The position numbers and the translations under genes were made by a program. DNA of 16,283 nucleotides from Chitinophagaceae bacterium (lineage in GTDB: Bacteria > Bacteroidota > Bacteroidia > Chitinophagales > Chitinophagaceae): contig CANIMM010000039.1 of the NCBI GenBank assembly GCA_947468255.1, forward strand, positions 1 to 16,283, in the 5' to 3' direction. Under the pieces are notes generated by a model, which searched no databases, was not told the DNA's origin, and saw nothing but the letters and a program-made list of their open reading frames with translations. Positions 9,416 to 16,283 of this stretch are shown here, one piece after another; position 1 is the stretch's first letter; each line of letters begins with the position of its first letter.

Positions 9416-9449
9416 GAAATTTAAGAAATTATGGTTTTACTTTACGCAA
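9416..9449 (-). promoter_or_regulatory. Possible Bacteroidota-type promoter for the RND pump operon
   Basis: On the minus strand a TTG (9447-9449) is followed after 23 bases by TAAATTTC (9416-9423). The Bacteroidota primary sigma factor consensus is TTG or TTTG, 17-23 bases, then TAnnTTTG, so the -7 box has one mismatch and the spacing is at the upper limit. It would start transcription near 9410, about 30 bases before the ATG at 9382 and about 80 before the preferred ATG at 9328. In AT-rich DNA such a match can occur by chance. Confidence 0.25.
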
Positions 9450-9771
9450 GTTATCAAATAACGAGTAGAGGTCACATACTATGTTCCAATTCAGCTCTAC
9501 CCATTCCAAATAAAACCTGCATTGTTTAAAATAAATCCTACTATTACTTTTTTACGGAAATTTTGGAATCCTGTATTTTATTGACCTTTAAAGATACTCA
9601 TTTTAGCATATTGGCAATTAAAATGAAGCAATTAGCCTTTTATTATTGGAGTAACCAAAAACAAAACCAGATTTAGGGTAACCTGCCAGGGATATTCCTA
9701 ACAGCTGAACACAAAAATTTGGCAATCAATATGCTGAGTAGTATTACTTACAAGTAATTCGAAAATGCATT

Positions 9772-9919
9772 TTAAAACCTGCTTGTTTTCTGATACGATT
9801 TCCAACTTTTAGTGAAGCATTCTGCAACATCTTTAGCCATGTCTAGCGCGCGAGTATCGGTATAGTCTTTATATCCAACCGAACGCAATCATCAGTGCAA
9901 TTGCAATATTTTGGTCTTT
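9772..9919 (-). pseudogene. Possible decayed gene end (two short coding-like segments in different frames)
   Basis: Reading the minus strand, 9878-9919 gives KDQNIAIALMIAFG and then meets a stop; shifting frame by one base at about 9876 opens GYKDYTDTRALDMAKDVAECFTK and on to KTSRF before a TAA at 9772-9774. The second segment has balanced amino-acid composition and regular helix character, and the local GC content is higher than in the flanking spacer, unlike random AT-rich DNA. The first segment is bounded upstream by an in-frame stop near 9930. I read this as the C-terminal remnant of a gene lost by deletion and frameshift. I do not recognise the family, and a chance open frame of 35 codons cannot be excluded. 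Confidence 0.3.
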
Positions 9920-9952
9920 TATTTTTATCTAAATTCACTTATCCTAATCACC

Positions 9953-9995
9953 TTCTAGTCCCAAATAGCTTTTGACGAGCTATTCAGGACTAGAA
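9953..9995 (-). terminator. Long imperfect stem-loop after the transaldolase gene, possible terminator
   Basis: Two 18-base arms (9953-9970 and 9978-9995) pair as TTCTAGTCC plus AATAGCT, separated by a two-base internal mismatch, around a 7-base loop (TTTGACG). It lies about 112 bases past the stop codon of the transaldolase gene, which ends the galM-tal unit. Like the hairpin at 3478-3518 it has no T-run directly after the stem on the transcribed side. Its position fits a transcript-end structure; a small mobile or repeat-derived palindrome is the alternative. Confidence 0.45.
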
Positions 9996-10106
9996 AGTAA
10001 CGTTATAAATAAATTTTTTACACTGAAAATGATAACAAAGGGCTCATTAAATCAACCCGATTTACATTAGAAATGAAGGGGAAATAATCAATTTTTTAAT
10101 AAAAAA

Positions 10107-10760
10107 TTATTTCATTTTTTCAGCATCTGCTAAAAACTGCTTTAATCCAAGGTCAGTTAATGGATGTTTCAATAGTGCAAGGATAGAAGAAAGCGGACAG
10201 GTACATACATCGGCACCCGCTTCAGCACATTCAATGATATGATTACCATTACGAATAGACGCTGCTAATATTTCTGTCTCAAATCCTTGTATGTTGTAAA
10301 TATTACTAATCTGTGAAATCAACTGAACGCCATCCCATCCGCTATCATCAATGCGACCGATGAAAGGTGATACATAGGTAGCCCCCGCTTTTGCAGCTAA
10401 TATGGCCTGCCCTGCGCTAAATACTAGCGTACAGTTCGTTTTAATACCATTGTCGGTAAACCATTTGATTGCCTTGATACCATCTTTTATCATCGGCACT
10501 TTTACCACAATATTTGGATGAATGGCAGCTAGCTTTTTTCCCTCTTCCACAATCACTGAAAATTCTGTTCCCAATACTTCAGCACTGATATCTCCGTCTA
10601 CAATATCACAAATAGTTTTGTAATGATTGGCTATAGCCGCTTCGCCCTTGATATTTTCTTTTGCCATTAAAGACGGATTGGTGGTAACCCCATCCAAAAT
10701 ACCTAATTCATTGGCTTCGCGAATATCTGCTAGATTGGCCGTGTCGATAAAAAATTTCAT
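10107..10760 (-). CDS. tal: Small transaldolase (TalC/fructose-6-phosphate aldolase fold)
   Basis: A 217-residue cytoplasmic class I aldolase of the short transaldolase subfamily, forming a TIM barrel (decameric in characterised members). The start MKFFIDTANLADIREA and the GVTTNPSL motif (24-31) are diagnostic. The Schiff-base lysine is K87 in NIVVKVPM, with the catalytic Asp at D6. The residues that separate true transaldolases from fructose-6-phosphate aldolase are Glu and Phe here: E61 (Gln59 in E. coli FSA) and F133 in YVSPFIGRID (Tyr131 in FSA). I therefore predict transaldolase: sedoheptulose 7-phosphate plus glyceraldehyde 3-phosphate to erythrose 4-phosphate plus fructose 6-phosphate. 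It lies 30 bases after the mutarotase gene and in the arabinose cluster, which fits flow of pentose carbon through the non-oxidative pentose phosphate pathway. Confidence 0.95.
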   Translation of the reverse strand: MKFFIDTANLADIREANELGILDGVTTNPSLMAKENIKGEAAIANHYKTICDIVDGDISAEVLGTEFSVIVEEGKKLAAIHPNIVVKVPMIKDGIKAIKWFTDNGIKTNCTLVFSAGQAILAAKAGATYVSPFIGRIDDSGWDGVQLISQISNIYNIQGFETEILAASIRNGNHIIECAEAGADVCTCPLSSILALLKHPLTDLGLKQFLADAEKMK

Positions 10761-10790
10761 AATTTTATTTGATTGGTGAATGCTATTGAA

Positions 10791-11927
10791 TTATTTAATA
10801 ACTGAAAGTTTGTAAACAGTAACGGTATGGTATTTTTGACCTGGCAATAAAATGGTCGTAGGAAATGAAGGCTCATTAGGTGAATCAGGAAAATGTTGCG
10901 TTTCTAGGCAAAGCGCAGCATGTTGACCGATCGACTTTCCACCGCTGGTTTTTAATTTTCCATCTAGGAAATTTCCGGTATAAAACTGAACACCCGGCTC
11001 AGTAGTGAATACTTCTAACACCCTGCCTGATTTTTCTTCGGATACGGTTGCTATTTTTGTTAGACTGGCATCTGTTTTATTCAAGACAAAATTATGATCA
11101 TATCCACCCATGACAGAGTCAATGCGTAATCCAATTTTGGTGGGCTGAGTAAAATCAAATGGAGTTCCTTTTACAGGAGTAATATCTCCGGTTGGAATTA
11201 GTGTACTGTCAACAGAGGTAAAATGATCTGCGTCGATTTGTAATACATGATCCAAGATATTATTGGAAACATCCCCAGTTAAATTAAAATAGCTATGATT
11301 GGTAAGATTAATCACCGTTTTTTTATCCGTAGTGGCATTGTACTCAATTTTCAATTCATCCTCATCTGTTAATGTGTAGTGAACATCCACTTTTAAATTA
11401 CCTGGATATCCCTCTTCGCCATCCTTACTTAAATAACTCAGCATCAAGGATGGAACTGAATCATTTTCAACCGTGGGCTCCCATACCAATTTATCAAATC
11501 CCTTTAAACCGCCATGCAAATGGTTAGGGCCATTATTGATTGCCAATGTATACGCTACGCTATCGATGGAAAATTTTCCTTTAGCAATACGATTACCATA
11601 ACGACCAACGATGGCGCCAAAATAAGGATGCGTAGCAAGGTATCCTGAAAGACTATCATAGCCTAAGACAATGCTGGATTTAATATTATTTTTGTCTGCA
11701 GAAACCCATGAGGTTACAATACCTCCAAAATTGGTAATGGTGATCTCAGAACCCTTCGAATTAATAAGTGTGTAAAGAAAAACTTCTTTTCCATCTGCAG
11801 TTCCAAAGGAAGACTTTGAAATCCCTTTACTTTTTTCCATTTTATTAGTGTTGGTGTTGTTACAGGAAGTAATTAAGAGTGTAAAAATAGTGGCAATAAA
11901 CATACCAAGCAAGGTTATTCTCTTCAT
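10791..11927 (-). CDS. galM: Aldose 1-epimerase (mutarotase), predicted periplasmic lipoprotein
   Basis: A 378-residue GalM-family enzyme that interconverts alpha and beta anomers of aldoses such as L-arabinose, galactose or glucose. The N-terminus is a lipoprotein signal (LLITSC, Cys22) followed by an Asn/Thr-rich linker, so it should be anchored in the periplasm, unlike cytoplasmic E. coli GalM. Active-site motifs are all present: GRYGNRIA (108-115), NHLHGG with H136, NHSYFNLTG with general acid H211, GGYDHNF with D277, and LETQHFPDSPN with general base E342 (by homology with the Lactococcus enzyme). About 40 residues before the catalytic domain explain the extra length. It lies 30 bases upstream of the transaldolase gene and 140 bases after the oxidoreductase gene. 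The arabinose context makes L-arabinose the likeliest substrate; this is inference. Confidence 0.95.
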   Translation of the reverse strand: MKRITLLGMFIATIFTLLITSCNNTNTNKMEKSKGISKSSFGTADGKEVFLYTLINSKGSEITITNFGGIVTSWVSADKNNIKSSIVLGYDSLSGYLATHPYFGAIVGRYGNRIAKGKFSIDSVAYTLAINNGPNHLHGGLKGFDKLVWEPTVENDSVPSLMLSYLSKDGEEGYPGNLKVDVHYTLTDEDELKIEYNATTDKKTVINLTNHSYFNLTGDVSNNILDHVLQIDADHFTSVDSTLIPTGDITPVKGTPFDFTQPTKIGLRIDSVMGGYDHNFVLNKTDASLTKIATVSEEKSGRVLEVFTTEPGVQFYTGNFLDGKLKTSGGKSIGQHAALCLETQHFPDSPNEPSFPTTILLPGQKYHTVTVYKLSVIK

Positions 11928-12067
11928 AATTGAAATTTGATAATTGATTTACTGAAATTTATAATTGATTTTTATTTAATACGAAGCCTAAAGATATTGA
12001 AAAACATTACAAAAACTGTAAAGGATATAATTGCAATTTTATACCCCATTTGCTGCGTCAATATTCA

Positions 12068-13042
12068 TCAAAAAACTACACCAGCCTTATTCAACACTTC
12101 CTCCATTATTTTACTGATAGACAAAGTTAAATGATGCGGCATCCGTTCACTCTGCAACAAACCGTTATCCAAACAATACATCACTTCTTTAATTTCATGC
12201 TCAAATCCATTGCTTTCATGGGGTATCGAGTACTGCTGCTTCGTACCATCACTTAATATTACTGATAATTCAGTGGCTTTAAACCATGGATTTTCAATTA
12301 CAATCCTTCCTTTAGCACCACTGATTGACGCTTCGATGGCTGTACTAAAGCTTATAGTAGATAATAGGTGTGCCGTTTGGCCATGAGGATATTGAAATAC
12401 AAGATTGCAATATTCATCCACCCCGGTAGCAGTCAATTTTGTAACAGATTGGATAGCAGATGGCTCCCCTAGAATTAGCGTGGCTAAAAAAATAGGGTAA
12501 ATGCCTATATCCAGTAAAGACCCACCTCCTAGCGCTTTGCTGAATACCCTACTTTCGAAATCAACCGGAGCCGTGAAACCAAAATCTGCGGCCACATATT
12601 GAGGAACACCGATCACATCCTCTTTAATTAATTGCTGAATTTTCTCAATAAATGGCATACAGGAAGTCCACATCCCTTCCATCAAAAAAACTTGACTTTC
12701 TTTTGCCTGCGCTACCATTTGCTTTGATAGTCGGTAATTGATAGAAAGTGGCTTTTCGCATAAAACGGCTTTCTTTTGCTGCATACAAGCCATAGCCAGC
12801 TCATGGTGAAAAACATTGGGAGTGGCGATATAAACAATGTCAACATTTTCATCATTGATTAACGCATCATAATTGTCGTACCACTTAGAAGCACTGAATT
12901 GATCGGCATAAGCCTTCGCTCTTTCCGTATCACGAGAAGCTACGGCATACAATTCAGCTCCTTCTACAAAATTGAGTGCCGTGCAGAATTTGTCTGCAAT
13001 CCTACCAGCACCTATAATTCCCCAACGATAATTTTTACGCAT
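12068..13042 (-). CDS. Gfo/Idh/MocA-family NAD(P)-dependent oxidoreductase
   Basis: A 324-residue cytoplasmic oxidoreductase with no signal peptide. The N-terminal Rossmann fold begins with GIIGAGRIA (8-16, nucleotide binding). AVLCEKPLS carries the family EKP motif with K97, and GGGSLLDIGIYP (172-183) supplies the catalytic-site Asp178 and Tyr182 region of the dimeric dihydrodiol dehydrogenase / xylose dehydrogenase / glucose-fructose oxidoreductase subgroup. Length is usual for the family. Members oxidise or reduce sugars, sugar acids or inositols. Its place between a GH51 arabinofuranosidase gene (39 bases upstream) and the mutarotase gene suggests a pentose or pentose-derived substrate, for example oxidation of an aldopentose to the lactone, but the sequence does not fix the substrate. 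Confidence 0.9.
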   Translation of the reverse strand: MRKNYRWGIIGAGRIADKFCTALNFVEGAELYAVASRDTERAKAYADQFSASKWYDNYDALINDENVDIVYIATPNVFHHELAMACMQQKKAVLCEKPLSINYRLSKQMVAQAKESQVFLMEGMWTSCMPFIEKIQQLIKEDVIGVPQYVAADFGFTAPVDFESRVFSKALGGGSLLDIGIYPIFLATLILGEPSAIQSVTKLTATGVDEYCNLVFQYPHGQTAHLLSTISFSTAIEASISGAKGRIVIENPWFKATELSVILSDGTKQQYSIPHESNGFEHEIKEVMYCLDNGLLQSERMPHHLTLSISKIMEEVLNKAGVVF

Positions 13043-13081
13043 AGTGTTTTTAATAAATAAAATTTCTTACCATAATGGAAA

Positions 13082-15064
13082 TTACATTTTTATTCTAATA
13101 ACAGAAAAGGAATTAGGAGCTGCCACAAATGCTAAATTCTTTCCTTTCATTGGAATAGTAGACTCAATAGGTACCACCGCTCTTGGCTGAACAATAGTAT
13201 TTACAAGCTCCTTATTATTTCCCTTCAGTGTAGTTACAAATGCCTGTAAGGGCAAGTGTTTACAGCCTTCCAATAAAATGCTAGCAGGTTGATTCATATT
13301 GGATGAATTGACCACTTTGATAATTAGTTCATTTGTCAGGGTATCAATTACCGAAGATGCATATAGGCTATCCTGTCCCGTTAGGGGCTTTCCTTCTTTC
13401 AGGGCCGAAACAGTATGGGTTCCCTTATTGAGTGAAAATAATTTTTGAACAAAATAGTTAGGTGTGCCATAAGACTCCAAATTGTTAACCCAAATCAGAT
13501 CAGGAGTCCATTGCCACCCATCAACATGTGCAAAAAGAGGTGCATAGGAAGCAAGGTTCACCACTGCCGCATTTCGCTCGAGACCAGTCATGAATGCGGC
13601 CTCCGCAATAGCCGTCTGAAGATTATTTTGGTTATTGATACTTACTGTTTTATCACTTTGGGCAGCATATTCCCCAGCAAATATTTTGCTCCCATTTCTG
13701 GGATAATTATCGTAGCGCCCTGCATTGGCTAAAAACCATTCTGGCCTGCGGTAATAATGCTCATCAATGATATCTGCATTCATTTTTCTCAATTCTTGAT
13801 TAAGGTAATCAAACCTTTCCCCATCGGGATCTGTACCAGAGCTATTCACCAGCTTAAAATCAGGATACCTTGCCTTGATTGCTTTTGTGAAAATTTGTAA
13901 ACGCTCCACATATTGAGGACCCCAGTTTTCATTCCCTACCCCCATCATGGTTAGATGAAATGGGGCCGAATGCCCCAGAGAAGCTCTTACCTTTCCCCAT
14001 TTCGTACTCACATCACCGTTAGCAAATTCTATTAGGTCCAATGCATCCTGTACATAAGGATCCAATTGGTCAATGGGCGCCAATTCTGCGGTATTAAACT
14101 GGCATGCCATCCCACAATTTAATATGGGTAAGGGCGCCGCGCCAATATCTTCGGCCAATTGAAAATATTCAAAAAATCCAAGACCAAATGTTTGAAAATA
14201 ATCCGGTGTTGGGCGATGCGCAAATTCAAAGTTCCAACGGTTAACAATCAATTCCCGGTCTTCTATCGGACCGATTGTTTTTTTCCATTGATACCTCAAA
14301 GAAAGATCAGGCCCTTCTACAACGCAACCTCCCGGAAAGCGAATGAAACCTGGTTTCATATCAGCCAATAACTGGATCATATCGGCACGCATTCCACCAG
14401 GGCGTTTTTTCCAGGTATCCTCCGGAAATAATGAAATCATATCTAGGTCGATTGCACCGGATCCTTCAAAGCTGATTTTTAATGAAGCTTTCATTGCGCT
14501 ATCAGTTGAATGAAAACTTACCGCCTGCTTATTCCAATTCAATCCGTTGGCTGCTGAGGGAAAAAGCTCGGTAGTACCAATCACTTTACCCAATGAATTG
14601 AGTAGTTCTATATGTAAAATAAGTCCAGGTACCTGCTGGCGAAACATGACCGAAAAATCATATCGAATGCCCTTTTTAATCCCCATACCCCTGAACCCCT
14701 CATTAGAAATGGACAATGATTCACTGGCCTCATTTTTAGATACAGTTAAGAAATGTGGATTGCTAGTAACTTCTTTTCCCCGGTTCATAATCCTCACACT
14801 ACCCTCATTAAATTTACTTTGCTTCACCGTCCAGCCCATCAGCGGCTTGTAAAATTCAAAGGAACGATTCTTAACCAATTCGGCATAAATACCGCCATCA
14901 GCTCCCAAATTGATATCTTCAAAAAATACACCCCACATCGTGGGTTGAACATTGGCGATTTTTTCGTTTGCCTTAATAATAATATTTGTCTTTTGCTGTG
15001 GATATAAATTAAGCGATAATACCATAGCAACTAAAAGAACCAAAAGACCCTTCATAATTTTCAT
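13082..15064 (-). CDS. Secreted GH51 alpha-L-arabinofuranosidase with N-terminal carbohydrate-binding-like region
   Basis: A 660-residue retaining glycoside hydrolase that would release terminal alpha-L-arabinofuranosyl residues from arabinan, arabinoxylan or oligosaccharides. It has a signal peptide (about 1-23, hydrophobic LLVLLVAMVLSLNL), a GH51 N-terminal part (PTMWGVFFEDINLGADGG, 41-58), a CBM4_9-like jelly-roll region at roughly 70-215, a (beta/alpha)8 catalytic domain from about 225 (FIRFPGGCVVEG) to about 500, and a C-terminal beta-sandwich. The predicted acid/base is E379 in GVGNENWG and the nucleophile E465 in IFAGEYAAQ. This motif set and the secretion signal match the extracellular, plant/fungal-like GH51 subtype. 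It lies 61 bases after the other GH51 gene and 39 bases before the oxidoreductase gene, in one probable operon. Confidence 0.95.
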   Translation of the reverse strand: MKIMKGLLVLLVAMVLSLNLYPQQKTNIIIKANEKIANVQPTMWGVFFEDINLGADGGIYAELVKNRSFEFYKPLMGWTVKQSKFNEGSVRIMNRGKEVTSNPHFLTVSKNEASESLSISNEGFRGMGIKKGIRYDFSVMFRQQVPGLILHIELLNSLGKVIGTTELFPSAANGLNWNKQAVSFHSTDSAMKASLKISFEGSGAIDLDMISLFPEDTWKKRPGGMRADMIQLLADMKPGFIRFPGGCVVEGPDLSLRYQWKKTIGPIEDRELIVNRWNFEFAHRPTPDYFQTFGLGFFEYFQLAEDIGAAPLPILNCGMACQFNTAELAPIDQLDPYVQDALDLIEFANGDVSTKWGKVRASLGHSAPFHLTMMGVGNENWGPQYVERLQIFTKAIKARYPDFKLVNSSGTDPDGERFDYLNQELRKMNADIIDEHYYRRPEWFLANAGRYDNYPRNGSKIFAGEYAAQSDKTVSINNQNNLQTAIAEAAFMTGLERNAAVVNLASYAPLFAHVDGWQWTPDLIWVNNLESYGTPNYFVQKLFSLNKGTHTVSALKEGKPLTGQDSLYASSVIDTLTNELIIKVVNSSNMNQPASILLEGCKHLPLQAFVTTLKGNNKELVNTIVQPRAVVPIESTIPMKGKNLAFVAAPNSFSVIRIKM

Positions 15065-15125
15065 TATTTAAATTATAACACCTTAAAAAGTTAAATGCAT
15101 AATTGCATAAAACAGCTCATTCCAA

Positions 15126-16283
15126 TTATTTCAATGTTATCACCACCACAGAAGTAGCTGGCAGATTAATCGAAATTTTTCCATTATTCAATGAGTAATC
15201 ATTAAAAACAACCGGCTTGATTTTTTCCGGTTCTTCAAAAGAATTATGGTCCTGCAATTTTTTAGAACTAAGTATTTTTGCAGATGCAGCACTGAACTTT
15301 TCAGTATCAAGGGTCAAGCTTATTTTTTGAGCATGTGCAGGATCAATATTTACCAGCGAAATATGAATCGCTCCTGTACTGTCTTTCGAAGCAGAAGCAG
15401 AAATAGAAGGCAATGATTGACCTTCAAATGTGTACAAATTGCCACTAAGCGTTAACGGGAGTAAGGTTGCCCCCTGGTGTACATTGTACATTTCCATTAC
15501 ATGGTAAGTGGGGGTTAAAATCATTTTTTCCTTATTGGTAAGAATCACTGCCTGCAATACATTTACGCACTGTGCAAGATTTGCAATACGGACTCTGCTG
15601 GCATGGTTATTAAAAATATTGAGTGTTACCCCAGCAATCATCGCGTCACGAATGGTATTTTGTTGATATAAAAAACCGGGATTGGTAGCAGGTTCCACAT
15701 CATACCAACCTCCCCACTCATCTACCACCAATGCAATTTTTTGTTTTGGATCGTATTTATCCATGATGGCAGCATGATTGGTTACTAACTCCTCCATTTT
15801 GAGTGCTTCTTTCATGATGCTAAAATATTGCTGCTCTGTGAAGTTAACAGCAGGCCCCTTTTTACCCCAATCAATCACAGAATAGTGATGCATGGCAACT
15901 CCTCCGAGCATATTCAGCGGAATATTTTTCATCAAAGTTTCTGTCCAGTTATAATCTGCATCGCTTGCTCCGGAAGCAATACGAAGTAGACCACCTGAAT
16001 TTTCCCAATCTGCAAGAAAGGTTGCATATTTACGATATTCATTCGCATAATAGTCTGCTTTCATATTACCACCACAGCCCCAAGCCTCATTTCCGATTCC
16101 CCAAAATTTAACCTTCCAGGGTTCAGCTCTTCCATTCGCTTTGCGTAGATCACTCATCGGACTTTTTCCATTGAAATTGGCATACTGCACCCAGTCTGCC
16201 AATTCCTGCACAGTGCCACTTCCCACATTGCCTGACAGATAAGGCTCTGCACCTAATAATTCGCACATGTTTAAAAAATCATG
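15126..16283 (-). CDS. GH51 alpha-L-arabinofuranosidase (AbfA-type), N-terminus outside window
   Basis: The frame is open from the window edge (first codons read HDFLNMCELLGAEPYLSGNV) to the stop at 15126, giving about 385 residues of C-terminal sequence. The ATG at 16268 lies inside the conserved barrel, so it is not the true start. ELLGAEPYLSGNVGSGTV, KSPMSDLR and EPWKVKFWGIGNEAWGCGGN are hallmarks of bacterial AbfA enzymes of about 500 residues or slightly more. The acid/base Glu is in GNEAWG (codon 16086-16088) and the nucleophile Glu in VVDEWGGWYD (codon 15717-15719). The GAVAMHHYS-like stretch (LGGVAMHHYSV) carries active-site His and Tyr. The last 150 residues are the beta-sandwich arabinofuranosidase C-terminal domain. 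Location (cytoplasm or periplasm) cannot be judged without the N-terminus. It precedes the second GH51 gene by 61 bases. Confidence 0.95.
   Translation of the reverse strand, partial: HDFLNMCELLGAEPYLSGNVGSGTVQELADWVQYANFNGKSPMSDLRKANGRAEPWKVKFWGIGNEAWGCGGNMKADYYANEYRKYATFLADWENSGGLLRIASGASDADYNWTETLMKNIPLNMLGGVAMHHYSVIDWGKKGPAVNFTEQQYFSIMKEALKMEELVTNHAAIMDKYDPKQKIALVVDEWGGWYDVEPATNPGFLYQQNTIRDAMIAGVTLNIFNNHASRVRIANLAQCVNVLQAVILTNKEKMILTPTYHVMEMYNVHQGATLLPLTLSGNLYTFEGQSLPSISASASKDSTGAIHISLVNIDPAHAQKISLTLDTEKFSAASAKILSSKKLQDHNSFEEPEKIKPVVFNDYSLNNGKISINLPATSVVVITLK

Larger units (their letters stand above)
9383..10106. other. 724-base gene-poor spacer between transaldolase gene and RND operon
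   Basis: No complete gene is visible here in any frame. From right to left it holds about 110 bases of AT-rich 3' flank of the transaldolase gene, the long imperfect hairpin at 9953-9995, a stretch with coding character but a frame break (9772-9919), a 16-base inverted repeat (ATTACTT-AC-AAGTAAT, 9743-9758), about 290 bases in which I see nothing, and a weak promoter-like pair at 9416-9449 just upstream of the pump operon. No tRNA-like cloverleaf or regulator gene is recognisable. Confidence 0.6.

Noticed and set aside
11989..12015. TATCTTTA with an upstream TTTTTG on the minus strand before the mutarotase gene, as a promoter
   Set aside because: The -7-like box is one base off and the gap to the TTG is only 13 bases, too short for the Bacteroidota consensus. 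An internal promoter in this 140-base gap remains possible but is not shown.
15095..15108. Five-base inverted repeat ATGCA-TAAT-TGCAT between the two GH51 genes
   Set aside because: The arms are too short to stand out, and the position within an operon gives no special reason for an operator.
16268..16268. ATG at 16268 as the start of the right-most GH51 gene
   Set aside because: The frame stays open upstream to the window edge with residues conserved in the family (HDFLN before MCELLGAEPY), so the gene begins outside the window.

Overview
The window looks like a chromosomal piece of a Bacteroidota bacterium, most likely from the Chitinophagaceae or a close family. The pointers are AT-rich DNA, A/T-rich leaders without Shine-Dalgarno sequences before the starts, lipoprotein signals on periplasmic proteins, and the family mix: a secreted Asp-box propeller protein, an RND pump encoded with its own outer-membrane factor, and two GH51 arabinofuranosidases beside a lipoprotein mutarotase. 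The assignment to phylum is inferred from style and gene content; no marker gene is present. Every convincing gene lies on the minus strand, so transcription runs from high to low coordinates.

Right part (16283 down to about 10107): an L-arabinose/arabinan utilisation cluster. In transcription order it holds the C-terminal part of one GH51 alpha-L-arabinofuranosidase (its start is beyond the window), a second, secreted GH51 enzyme of a different subtype, a Gfo/Idh/MocA NAD(P)-dependent oxidoreductase, a lipoprotein aldose 1-epimerase (GalM type) and a small transaldolase of the TalC/FSA fold. The implied logic is that arabinose side chains are cut off outside the cytoplasm, the sugar is mutarotated in the periplasm and, after isomerase, kinase and epimerase steps not encoded here, its carbon passes through the non-oxidative pentose phosphate pathway, where transaldolase acts. 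Spacings of 61, 39, 140 and 30 bases suggest one or two transcription units, with a possible break before galM.

Middle (9996 to 9383): a 724-base gene-poor spacer (9383-10106). It holds a long imperfect hairpin (9953-9995), what may be a decayed gene end (9772-9919), a short inverted repeat and a weak promoter-like pair upstream of the pump operon.

Centre-left (9382 to 3633): a compact tolC-acrA-acrB type operon encoding a complete tripartite RND efflux pump (outer-membrane factor, lipoprotein adaptor, HAE1-type inner-membrane transporter with an intact proton relay). No regulator gene lies next to it. A strong GC-rich hairpin (3478-3518) lies in the spacer after it.

Left (3202 to 1): a large secreted protein built of BNR/Asp-box (sortilin/VPS10-like) propeller repeats, whose C-terminus runs off the window.

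I found no CRISPR array, insertion sequence, phage gene, tRNA or rRNA, and nothing that amounts to a clearly new system. The most interesting items are the two U-tract-less 3' hairpins, the possible gene remnant, the pairing of two GH51 subtypes, and the active-site residues that mark the small transaldolase as a true transaldolase rather than a fructose-6-phosphate aldolase.
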